In this document: positions 35,240 through 47,690 of the stretch, in pieces
How positions within the stretch are numbered: the stretch's first letter is position 1
Layout: each line of letters starts with the position of its first letter
Assembly: GCA_051453625.1 (NCBI GenBank)
Contig: JBOZIK010000001.1
Location: forward strand, 161,256,506-161,308,300
Direction: 5' to 3'
Length of the DNA stretch: 51,795 nucleotides
DNA from: Welwitschia mirabilis
Lineage: Eukaryota; Gnetophyta; Gnetopsida; Welwitschiales
Notes under the pieces: model-generated
Database searches by the model: none
Told to the model about the DNA's origin: nothing
Seen by the model: the letters and a program-made list of their open reading frames with translations, nothing else
Position numbers and translations under genes: made by a program

Positions 35240-38200
35240 AAACATAGAATAATAATTATCTTAGAACTCATTTAATATATACAACCATATTAGATGAAAA
35301 CATAAATAGTATTCATGTTAATTCCCTTAAGAAAACCTTGAAATATCTTATGACCAACATTCTTAGTTACTCATTCTTGTAGTTTATAATCTCCTTATGT
35401 AAAAAATTATGATGTAAAAGTAGCCATGATAAATATTTTACCTAACTTTTTGATGCCTTAATTTAGAATATTATTATGAACATTTCCATCACTTTGAATA
35501 TATGATGTTAACTACTTCACAAATAAGTAACCAAGATGTTGTGGTAAGAATAAAATAATTTCTATTTCTATTAAAAGAAAAAGAAAAATATTGGTTAAAT
35601 TCCTTGAAATATTTATAAATTCAATCATGAAGATACCTCAACCATCTGTTTTAAATAAATACCTACTAGCATACAAAACTAATAACTTAAGATGTACAAT
35701 TGTAAATCTCATACAACATGACACTAAGTTTTTCTATAATGTTTTAGGAATATTAACCATCCTAGATATTCTTGGAAAACCATGCTAAACTTGTACTAAT
35801 ATTAATCGTGATTCTAATATTGTTAATCTAACTTTTAATAGAATTTATAGATATTATTTCAAAAATTATAAAGCCATGCATTGATATTTATTTCTTCTAG
35901 AAGATACTCTGTTCTACTAATCAAGTTTTTATGTAAATAAAATAGTTAATCTAGTTGTTAAGCTTAAAACTAATTATATTGATGTTAAAATTATCTAACT
36001 ATGGAAACTAAATATTTCACAATACCTTGATAATAATAAATGAAGGCTCTTAATAAAGTAATTTATTAAATGTTTAAAATAAATAAAAGGGAAAATTTAT
36101 TTATGTATAATACAAAGGTATAAAACCATCACATATTACTAATATAATAAAGTGCTTTAATTAATAAAATATTCTTAATTTTAAGTGTTTATCTTAGATA
36201 CTTCTTAAATTAAAAAACACCTAAAACAAAGTAAATAAAAAAAACTAAATTTTTTGAATAATTCTCTTAATAAATAATCACTCTATTAAATTATTCTTTT
36301 GTTAACACTTGTTAAATAGTTTATTAACTTTATAGTGTAATAATTTTTCTAAAATATATATTATAATTTTATTTATAGATTTATCTTGATTGTTAGCTTA
36401 AGAATAGTGAGAAGTATAAAAGGAATGCTTTATATTAAATTTACTAGTGGAATTATCCAATTCCACTACTAGGGATCATTATCAATAACTAAGACATAAG
36501 ATTTTTCAAATCTAGTAATAATATGTTTAAGAATAAATTTTTTTAATTTTTTTTAGTAGTTGTTTATATTAGAAGAATAGATTCTACTCATTTTGAAAAA
36601 TATATAGAAATGATTAGGATAAAATAATGTTATTTAGAACAAGGTGGTGTAAATATCCTAATAAGATCTAAATCTATTTGTTAAATATTAAAATAGGGTT
36701 ATTTGAAAATAGTTTATTTGATTTTTATAAATATGAGGAGAAAATATTTAGTAAAATTTAAAAAAAAGATCACTTGTTGCTTTCCAAGAGTACTAAGAAT
36801 GAAGAATATGATTAAGAAGAGATTTTTTTCCCTTTTAAAAACTACAAAGACTAGAGTGCATTTTATTTGAAATTTAATTAGATTCTTTTGATTTCAAGCA
36901 ATATAGTAGATTATCAAAATATGTCTTAAAATGTTATTTGTGAATCAAAGAAAAGTAGTGGCTCATTCATGAAAGTTTCACTTTTGAAAAGATGAAACAT
37001 TATTTAGAATCTTTTGATCTTAAATGTATTCAATCATGAAATCATATCATGCATTAAGATTTTTAGGATTATTTATAGTTTTATTAACTTTTTGGAGCTA
37101 TAATTCTAAAAGACAACACAATAATATTCTTCAAGGAGAATTTTATTAACATTAGTAAAGTGATATAATTTTTAAATGAAGAATTATGAAAAAAATTGAG
37201 TAAAATTGGTCAAATAGTCAGTAAATTAATTATATTTTTATACAACTACTATAATTCATAATTACTAAGTCCTCTAAGTTTCTTTCTTATCTTAATAAGA
37301 TAGTCTTGTAATACCTTACATTTACACTTATTCTTTTTAATTGATTGATAATTATTTTAAAATATCCAAAAACCCTAATTTTTTAAAAAGCTAATTAAAT
37401 AGCATTGTAACTCATGTCAGTAATACTTCATACTTGGCCATTTTATTACTATAAGGGAAATTAAGCTCAAAACCCATTAAGATTATGTATGATTACTAAG
37501 GAAGAAGATTACATTATTAGATCCTCTACTTTGGTTTGATACATCATTAAAACTTAATAAAGTAAGATTTATTAATGTTAATAAAATAAATATAGTTATT
37601 AAGAAATTGATTAGTTTCTTATTGATATCGACAATCATCATTAACAGGTAAATCAACTTATTAGCTAATAATACATTTTCATTTAATAGACTTATAAGAT
37701 TAAAATTCTAAGTTAAATTTAGTGAGGATTGATATTTATTTCATAAGCCTTTTTATTTTAGTATAATATCCAAGGATGGGTTTTAATAAATTTTCATCAT
37801 TAATATGATAGTATTATTTTTAACCATATAATGTCAAAAATTTTAGAAATAAAATACTAAACTTAAGTAAGGATTTTTTGCATTAGAGTAATTTTTCTCA
37901 TTAATGGAGAATCCTACTTCTAATAAATTGGATGATCTCTATTTTGTCTATTCCTTTGATAAATCATGGAATTTATTAAAAATAAAGTATAAGTTAAATA
38001 CAAGTAAAAAGATTAATTAGATTTATGTGGACTTAGTATACATGAAAAGTCAAGTATTCTTTAATCATATTAAAAGAATTTTGATAATTATCATTTTACT
38101 TCACTATAATAGATTAATTTTTGTTTCTAATAATTACCCTTTATTTTGTCATGCATTTAACACTCCTTTACCCTTTTTATCTTTGATTCAAATAAATTAT

Positions 38201-40059
38201 TCTTATTTCATGAGATTTAATTATAATCCAAGAAAATTCAATAAGGTTGTAAAATGTTTTATGATGTTTCTTAAGACAAAGTTGTTAAATTTTTAGAAAG
38301 TTTTTTGAAATTTTTAAAGAATTGAAATTCCTTATTTTAAAGGTTTAACTTGAAATCCTCCTTTCAAAGTGGATACCCAACAATTTTCTTATGCCTCTCA
38401 CTTTCTTTCCTCCTAAATTTTATACTTTCCTTTTTGTCCTAATAATCGCTTATATTTTCAACTTTCATTTTTAATCACATAACATTCCTATGCTCAATTA
38501 TGTAAAAGATATTAGAAATGTAAAACAAAAAATGATCTCATTTGAGTTCTTGTCCTACCAATCCCTTAGCATTATTATTTGATATTTTTCGCAAAGAATA
38601 AGATTCCATCTCAAAGATAATGTTCTAATCATTACATTTGTTTTTCATCACAAGTTCTAAGAGATATTTCACCTTCATTTTTATTTATTTCTAAAATTAT
38701 TCTTATAAAATATTTCACATCTAATTTAAAAAAATTTTTAAATATTGGATTAATCATTTTTAGAATTGAAACATGTTGTTTCAAAGTAAACATGTTATAT
38801 TTTTGTACTTTCTTAAATTTCATAAAATATTTATGTTTTATATGTCTTGCCATTTGTGAAACATGTCAAGATCAATTTGGATTTTTTAAACATGAATTTT
38901 AAGAAAACTATTTCATATATTTTAAGCTACTTATAGTTATTGCATAATAGATTTGCATGAATTTTATCTTTTTATAACTTATGTGCAAATTCTATGAGTC
39001 ATTTAGATTATCATTTTTAAGAAACATTAAATTTTACTTATTCTAAAATATATTTTATTTTATAAATTATTTTTATAACAAAATATTCTAGCATGTTTGA
39101 AATAACTTTTAATTGAGATTTTGAAGTTTGTGTTATAAGCATCATTCTTTTATGTAAGTGTGCAATGGCCTTTTTATCTTTTTCTAAAACATGAACATAA
39201 TCTACTTGATACTTTTTGAAATGTATTAATTCATTTATAAATCAATTATTTAAGAATATTTGAATTATTTTTTAAATCAACAATTATTCTTTTGAAATAT
39301 TAAACTTTTTCCATTATTTTTTTATACTTGTAACAATTCATTAAAAATGAATTTTTCTAAAACTGTTAACACGGATCTACTATTTTACAATGACATAAAG
39401 ATAGTTTTAAAATATTATTTAAAGAATCATGTTAATATTTCTATAGAAAATAAATAAAAAATTCATTAAGTTAAAATATCCCACATAATAATGAAGATAT
39501 TAACCAAATATCTTTCTAATTTTTATGCTTATTATAACTTACAATAGGACTTTCTATTTGTGTTAGGAAGAATATTTATATTTAATTTAATGCAATCATA
39601 GTATGCTTACCATTACTAAATTACATTTTATTTGTATATATAAAAAATATTATAATTTATACTTGAATCATTCAAGTTATAGAACTAAATTATTGGCTAT
39701 TAGAAGGCTAGGTTTACATCTTCATATAACAAGTGATAGTAAAAAGACTTAAGCATAATTAAAGAGTAAAAAAAAGTAAAATCTATTTCAAATATCCATC
39801 AAAATGATGATTGTTATAATTATTATGATTAAAAGAGTTTTAATTTTAAAAAAGAAAGCAATAATAAAATGAAAATCATGTAGAATATTTTTATTAATAA
39901 CCCCAAGTTTTGGGGAAAAAGATTCAAGAAAAAGCTACAATCCCAATTAAAGGAATAAGATAATGAGAAGTATCTTGAAATTTATTTTGAATAAGAATGA
40001 AAATTTCATGAAAGAAACATAAAAAGAAATAAAAACACCAAAAAAAATTATTAAACTAT
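35240..40059. other. AT-rich sequence, nothing firmly recognised
   Basis: The small frames here (for example 35591-35788 and 38027-38296) have no motif I recognise. A sequence at 36457-36474 (CAATTCCACTACTAGGGA) resembles a heavily decayed tRNA-Asp PBS but lacks a detectable LTR to its left. Confidence 0.4.
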
Positions 40060-40344
40060 ATGAGGTTGTTAATGATAGAAAACAATGTTTATGCCACAAC
40101 GAATTATATGGTCTTGGATTCCATTGATACACTTTTTTGTCCTACTATTCCTTGTAAATTCTTATCTCCATTTGAGATATCTAAATTTGAAATGTTTAGA
40201 GGTACTAAAGATATACTTGTTCATATATGTAAATTTAAGTATACTTATTACATTCATCACGTTGCTCCTAATATATCTTCTCATCTATTCTTGCAATTAT
40301 TTATCTTTGAATACTCTAATCAACAAGCACATATAATTCAATGA
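40060..40344 (+). pseudogene. Possible gag fragment of a Tat-type gypsy element
   Basis: The frame contains IPCKFLSPFEISKFEMFRGT followed by KDILVH. This resembles the start of the gag core in Tat/Ogre-type elements: IPxKF, then P-x-F-x-x-Y/F-x-GT, then D-P-x-x-H-L. The rest (LFLQLFIFEYSNQ) fits only loosely the LL-x-x-F-x-x-SL region. The frame is open for 94 codons, unusual in this window. No protease or RT follows on plus, so it is an orphan fragment if real. Confidence 0.4.
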
Positions 40345-43300
40345 AAATGTGCATGATTATGCTTAAGGATGAAAGGTAGAAATCTTGTAAGTGGAAATCT
40401 TATTTAGATAGAAACATGGAGTTTTTATTTGTAATGTCTTGTATTTATTACATATCTAAACATCTTAGAGTGTAATATTTTAAGATCTTTGACTAAGTAA
40501 TACACTAAGCCAAAATAACAAAAGGAAGGAAAGAGCTATGAAATATTATAATGAATCACTAAATGACAATACCTAAAAAAACAAATAGAAGGAATAGATT
40601 TAAGAATTTTAAGAATATTTTCATAATTAAAAACAAAACCACTTAAACCCCTCCATTCAATACTCAAATACTTGGCTCCTCTATACATATATTAATAAAC
40701 CATTTTAACTTAATGAAATGATTTAGATAAATCTCAGAGATCATAAAAAATCTTTACAAATCTTGAAATTCCTATGCCATAGATCCTTGTAACCATTTTA
40801 TAAAATGGGATACTTTCATTTTTTTCCCATTAAAAATAGATATTCAAATGATCTTAATGCATAATACTATGATAACTTTCAATATTGTAACTACCATTAG
40901 ATTAGAACACATAATGCTAAAAGTTGTTACAACCTTAAGTACATTATCTAGGACATCATTGAAAATAAGAGATATATTAAATGGGACATCAGTTTGTTTC
41001 TAATCAATATAAAGTTGAATATTTATAGGAATATTTTTAATTCTAGTCCTTCAACATTATAAATTCATCATTAGAATGTTATGATCAATACTACTAAAAG
41101 ACCATTAAGATTTTATGATTCAAGAAGCTTATATTAAGGCCTTTAAAAAAATTGTTAGAGAGAATAAATAAAATCTTAAATGAAGTAGAAAATAATTTGA
41201 TTAGAAACCATTATTAAATAATTAAGTAAATTAATCTAATGAAGATAATCAGGTTATATAATTTTACCTAAGAAAATCTCTTTCATTCTTATAAATTCTA
41301 AAATAGTAGGACCTTATTATACATTATCAATATTAAAACTATAAAAATGAATTGGGATTTCATTGATTATAGCTCTTAACTCAATGTTGTTACTTTATCT
41401 TATTTGAAAAATCTATGACTACATCTAATAATAGATAGAATAGACTTTAAGGGATAATAATGCTACCAATCAAAGTGATACATAAGGTACAAAATGATGA
41501 GTTTCATGCCATTGAAAATACTACTACTTTTAATCTACTCTTCACACATCTTTAGATACATGATGTGGGTGTAATAATTTCATTATCATATTAAGCATTA
41601 AAATTCATAGGATAGAAGGCCACTATATATTTAGAGAAAAATCATAAATGCAAGTCATTAGTTTTCCTTTTTTAATATTTCATGAAAAATCTACTATTAC
41701 ACTTTTAAATTTATAGAATGATTATATTAAATCCCATAAACTTAAAATCAATGAGGTCCTAAATTTTTGAATTTTAAACTCTAGGTGTTACCTTTCAGTT
41801 TAGAGCGCAATGCATCCATTTCTTAATAAAAGGATTTTGGTAATAATTAAATAAATATGAAAATAAATTTCATTTTTATTAAATAAAAATTATAAATATA
41901 TAAATATTTCCCTTAGTTTTAATGATATATTTTCCTTAGTTTCTCCATGACACTTGTTTTATTAGGGTTAATAGTGATAGTTAATAGGAGAAGTATGACT
42001 TAAAATTGAAGTGTATTTCTCTATAAAATTAGATGCAACTCAACATTCTCCTTAGATTAGTATTCATAATTAGCTACCCTAGAGTCAAAATATGAACATT
42101 ATCTAGGTTGAAACAATAAATATGACATTCATTGTTTTTGAAGGAAAATAGTTTCGCATCATTACAAAAGGCTTTGAGTTATATAATAATATAATTTTCT
42201 ACTATTATAATTTTCATCTAGTTCACTATTTTGAGTTTATATCTTATAAAAAAATGGTTTGACTATTTATTTTCAACATTCAACTTTAGACTTAAGAATT
42301 TTAAGGCTACATTAACCATGAAAAATATTGTTTCTACTAGAAATAGTCCTAAAGAAATTGTGGTAAGGATGAAAGAAAAAAGTAATAATATGATATTTGT
42401 TAAAAATTATTAGTATATATTAAAACTTATAATATGATGATAAATGGTATTAAAATATTTCCATGATAGGCAAAGTGTTGATGAACTTTATGTTACTATG
42501 TTTTAAAATAAATTAAGAATGAAGAACATAAAATATTATAATACATTTAGAAAACTTTAATTTATTTCATTCTATTCATGCCTATAAACTAGTAAATATT
42601 GTAAATCTATCATATAAAATTTGACATTTTTATTACACCTTTAAAAGATTAGAAAGGTCTATTGATCAAAGAGATATGATATAAGGCCTTTTATAGAGAA
42701 GTTATATGATTCTTATGCATTTTAAATGCTTTGTTAATAAAGTGTTTTACTTTGATAGATTTTATTTGAAAAAATTCAATAGAGATAAGACTATAATATC
42801 ATATTAATTTCTAATAAATTTAAGAAATGAGAAAAAAAGAAATATTTTTTCTTCATTTTATTATTCACTTTGGTTATAGAATTTATAGGTATTAATTTTT
42901 TATGGATATTAATCCATTATTCTATTTCTAAATTATTGCCCTATAAATTTAGACTTTTCAATGTAATAAAGTTGATGTATAAAGATAATGAGGTTTATAA
43001 GCAAAAGAACCTCCTTAAATTTCCTTAACGTAGAGCTATTTTTTAATTTATCCCTTACTCTGAAGTTTCTATAGTACTTTCTCCTTAATTTTGTTCTTAA
43101 TATTTAATAGGAAGAAAGCCAAATTTTACTCTTAGATATTTTACCTTTTTAACTATTTCCTTTTTTTAAGTAAAACCACCCTATTTGATGATTAATATGA
43201 ATAAACTCATTAGATAAATATATACCTAGATGAATTATATTGTTGGGTAAAATATTGCAAACTAAAATAATGATCTAGTCTTAGTAGGCATTAAATATTC

Positions 43301-43359
43301 TTCCATCAATAAAATGTCATTCTATGTTTAGCTCTTGATTTTAATCTTTTCAATGAGAA
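40345..43359. other. AT-rich sequence, nothing recognised
   Basis: No supported feature. The 60-codon frame 42231-42413 has no recognisable motif. Confidence 0.45.
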
Positions 43360-45455
43360 AATACTTTCAAATATACTTCAACCTTTTTAATAAATTTGTA
43401 GGAAGTTTTATAATCTTAACACATAGCCATACAAGAAATATTTACATGAGATTATAGAATAGCTACTTGTAAATCTCTAAAATCTAAATATTATCCTTTT
43501 TACATTTTGTACAAAAAGAAAATAAAGAATGCATGTCATTTAACACCTTTGAAAGCTATTTTTAATTCATTTATATGTGGTTGAAAAAGGAAACATTAAG
43601 CACTTCTAATACTTAATAATTTTAGTTTTCTTATTCCTAATGTATAAAGTATAGCTTTAGTTTAAAGTTTTATAAATTATAGCATTAATTCTTAACCCTC
43701 AATACACATAAAATTTTATAACATCTACAACATAATCCATAGTTTTTTTGGTTGATTTTGTAGTTAAGGAGAATTAATAAAGGAAAAAAAATTGTTTACT
43801 AAATTTTTCCTAATTAAGGTTAAAGTTAATTTATTACTCTACATCCACTACTTGAATTTATTAATGAAAATACTAAATAAAGTAAAGAAGGTGAAAAACC
43901 CTGATTCATTCTATCTTGACTTTGTAAAATAATTTTATCTTGTTCCTATCCTCAAAAATAATTTCTATAGACTTATAAAGTGTTTTAATTACATATAATA
44001 TTGCTAAAGGAGTTTTTATGACCTCTAACCCCTTTCATAATTTATCCTAAATTATAGAAGCATAGGCTTTAGAGAAATCTATAAACTCAAGTATTGGGAT
44101 TTTTGGTTACTTGATATTATTCATAAAAGTAAATAAATGATAAATTTTAAAAATCAGCAAGAGCTCAAAGATGGTTACTTTTAACCCAAGTACTAAGTCT
44201 TTTTTTTCAAAATTATTCCTAATAATCTTAAGAAGATATTTCTCACCATAATAAGTCTATAGTTATTAAATTTTGTTTTACTTCCCTTTTAAATAATGTA
44301 ACTATTTTAGTAGTGGACTAAATTTTTAGAAAACCAAACTGAATATCTTCATTAAAAGGCTTCAAACTTCCTATTCATACATCGAGTCCTCCTTACTTTA
44401 ATAAATCTGCATATAACCTTGAAGCATCAATAAATTTTCTTATTTCTAATTTACTAATACCTACTTTAATTTCTTAGGGGATGATGAAGAATTAAAATGA
44501 TTAAAGATGTTATATTAGAAATCCATAAGAGAATATAAAACTCCAATACGATTTATCATTTTTTGCATTACCTTTCAAAATGCTTAAATTTCTTTTTAAT
44601 CATGTTAAGTAATTTTAGTAGATGATCTATAATAATTTTTATTTTTTAGTATGAAAAAAATATATATACTCTTATATCTTTAGGATTAATAGCAAATAAT
44701 TAAATCTAATCTAGCTTATTTACATAGCATTAAACCAATGTTGCTTCCCTTTATTATTCTTAGAATTAATAATGTTTATTTTTATCTCAACATCACATGA
44801 TAAATATTCCCCTTATGCTCTTAATTCTGTAATAATATATCAATCTCTTCACTACATTACTATTAGTAAGCATTAATAAGTCTATAGTCCCTTTATTACT
44901 ATAAATAATATTTCTTCATGTACATAGCTTGGATAGCAAAGCTAATGTAATGATGAGGTGTCACAATAATATTTTATTCTATTTAAAGCCAAGGAATTAT
45001 GTTTATTCTTATATGATTATTGATAAAGATATTAATAACTAATTTTTAAAAATTATATCTATGTTGTTATAATTATTGATTAATATATATACATCATTAA
45101 ACTAATGTTTCTTCTCCTTATTGTTCTTAGAAGTAATAATGTTTCTTAAGTATCTCAACATCACATGATGAAGTTTTCCATTATGCTCTTTATTCTCTAA
45201 CAATATATTAATCTCTTTACTACATTGCTATTATTAAGCATTAATAAGTTTATAGTTTCTTTATTACTATAAATATTATTTTTTCATGCACATGTCTTGG
45301 ATAGAAAAGATAAGGTAATGATGAGGTGTTTTAATAATATTTTATTATATTTAAAGACAACGAATTATGTTTGTTCTTATATGATTATTGATAAAGTTAT
45401 CACTAACTAATTTTTAGGAATTGTGTCTAGGTTGCTAAAATTACGGATAAAGAGA
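43360..45455 (-). pseudogene. Non-LTR retrotransposon relic (RT), not of the plant L1 type
   Basis: In minus order: KQHWFNAM (about 44750-44727) fits the W-F-(N/D)-x-x-C motif between endonuclease and RT. LKGNAKNDKSYWSFI (about 44590-44546) fits the L...S-K-x-YW segment. FNEDIQFGFLKI-stop-STTKIVTLFKR (about 44356-44287) fits F-N-x-I-x-x-SG-x-x-P-x-x-WS-x-x-x-I-x-P-x-x-K, with the Trp now TAG (44318-44320). NYRLIM follows. ILEFIDFSKAYASI (44097-44056) is the RT palm. MNQGFSPSLLYLVF fits GVRQG-x-x-LSP-x-LF. FLYGY (about 43440) fits the C-terminal ILLYG motif. The palm F-x-DF-x-KAY differs from the LD-x-x-KAYDRV of plant L1. The clade is not decided. Several frameshifts and stops make it dead. 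Confidence 0.6.
44721..45455. repeat. Tandem duplication of about 367 bp (two units)
   Basis: Unit 1 (44721-45089) and unit 2 (45090-45455) align end to end. Shared blocks are CATTAAACCAATG / CATTAAACTAATG at the start, then CTCAACATCACATGAT, AAGCATTAATAAG, TTGGATAG...AATGATGAGGTG and TATGATTATTGATAAAG. Both units carry the WFN motif of the minus-strand LINE at their left edge (Trp is a stop in unit 2), so the duplication arose inside that element. Confidence 0.85.
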
Positions 45456-47690
45456 GAAATAAGTAATCTTCTAAGCAATCTAGTGAATGTATATGAGGAA
45501 GATTTGGGATTTTTTTTAATGCCACCTCATACTAGTGAATCCAATTTTGATACTATTCTAGTAAATGTTGGTTCTTAGTATTTATAAACTCATATTATGA
45601 GTGAAAAAGATGCTCATCTTAGAAGCCACTACTAAACCTTTTAACTTGATTTCATTTGAGACATGAGATTTGTTTTAATTCAATTAAAGAATTAAAATTT
45701 TTATACATGATATCCTAATTACATTGTATATATTCAACTATATCTTAGCCTAGATACTAAAAAAATATAATCCCAAGAAATAACCAATTATCCATAAATG
45801 AAAGAATTACTTAGAGTAAAATAATAAAAATCTAGTAATATGGTATCTTGATTAAAGAGGATCTTAAGCCATATATATTATTTATGATCATTCATCTAAT
45901 AGAATATCATATAATTCTCATACTTCTATTTTACTAAGAAAGTAAATCCACATAAAGGTTTACCTTTATGCTTCCTTGTAATAGCATTTAGTAAAAATTT
46001 CTTAAACCTAGGAACCAAGAAATATAAAACATCATCTATTTCCCAAGTATCTAAAAATTTAAAAATATCAAAACCATTAAAAATTGAAGGTTTTTAAAGT
46101 TCTTACTTTATTTTAAAATATTCCTTTAATAGTTAAAAATCTATAAGTAAGAAAGCTCTTTTTTAAAAATATTTAGGTATAAATTTACTTTTTATTATTT
46201 ATTTTATGATTTTATCTTAAGCGTATCCTTGGCTATAATGTCATCCTTATTTGTTATATATCAAAAAGTATTTTTCTTTACTTATGTTTATTTCTTTAGC
46301 ACCTTCTTCAATTTCCAGTTGATAATAGTCCATTAAATATATTGATAATAGAGAAATATTCTTCTTTATGCTTGGTTTATAAGTAGTGTTTTTCCCTTCT
46401 TTTGATCTCTTTTACATAATTTGTTTTAGTTGCAACATATTACGATCTTCTTATATTAAATAAATCCTTCTTTTTTTCTTCCTCTAATGCTTATAATTTT
46501 CTTAGTGGAGGTTTTTGAAAAAGCCTTCATAAGCACCTAATATCTTGATTTTTTTCATCTTTTTATATAATTTTGTTTACATTTATCTAACGTTAAATGT
46601 ACATCTGAAATGTTTATAAACTTAATTATTTAATAACTCTTATTTTAGATTATATGATATGAACATGTTAGTTAAAAACTATAGTGCATCTGTATACCTT
46701 TTTTAATTTTTTTCCTTATTTCTCGACATGAATGAATAAATGAAATCTCATAAAATTATTAAAATATTTATAGATTAAAAATTTCTCTTTATATGTTTGA
46801 ATTATCCATAATTATAGGATTATTGGATTTAAGAATAATAATTAGTAGGGCACCTTAATATCCTATGATTCAAACATGTTTTTTTTTTTTTGTTTTTTGT
46901 TTTTTGTTGCAAAAATATAGAAATCAATTCCTATGTTCTTTATGTTATAAATAAACATTACTAAATTATTTGATGTTCATAATTATAGAGAACACAATTT
47001 TTACTCTATTTGCCTCTTTAAATTAATACATGTCGATGTTCCTGTAAGCTAATTGAATAAAGAAAACCATTCTTTTAAGATAGATAAATAGAAAAATAAA
47101 ACATAATGATGTAAATAGAAATTGATGCTTACTAATTATAAATCAAGAAAAGAATGTAAAGAAAGGAAATAGAATGGATGAAAAAACAAGATGCTCTTTG
47201 GGGGGAAAAGTAAAAATAATGAAAAAGTAGGATGTTCTCTAGGATCTTCTATGGCTATGTAGTAGAGGGGATTTGATTAATGGATATATTCAAATCTATA
47301 GAAAATGTACTATGATAAAAAGCTTCAAATTTCCATTGTTTTTACCTTACTAAGTTGTATGATATTTATAAATTTTATTTAAAGAAGTTTGAGTGATACA
47401 AGTATTGATTCATGTTTGTTGGCTTATATCTCATATTTGTTACTAAATTACTCTACTTTTAGGTTCTATCTCTTATCCAATTTTTCTAATAGTAATTGTG
47501 CAAAAGAGATGAAGATGATGCATTTATATTATACTTTTGAAAAAAAAATGCTTGCAAATTGTGAGATGATGGAAGATATTTATTACTAAATCTTACTTTT
47601 AATAACTTAATAACTAGCTTATTTAGCTTACAAGTTTAGGTTAAATAAGTAAAATTTATAAATCCAGCCTATGTGATTAACAATGTGATA
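45456..47690. other. AT-rich sequence, nothing recognised
   Basis: It may hold the endonuclease part of the minus-strand LINE but no motif was found. A T-rich low-complexity run lies at 46880-46908. The 66-codon frame 47389-47589 has no known motif. Confidence 0.45.

Noticed and set aside
37040-37100. RFLGLF-like stretch resembling the gypsy FLG-x-x-x-YYRRF motif
   Set aside because: Only five residues fit and neither RT upstream nor RNase H downstream could be found.
39947-40132. 61-codon minus frame (and the overlapping plus frame 40085-40336)
   Set aside because: Both overlap the gag-like frame 40060-40344 in other frames, are hydrophobic through AT-rich codons and have no motif.
40590-40910. 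Possible C-terminal L1 segment on minus (FNGKK...HFIKW...GIGIS)
   Set aside because: It loosely resembles the FLWG...W...GGLGI region but needs frame changes, and no RT core of the right type lies upstream at the expected distance.
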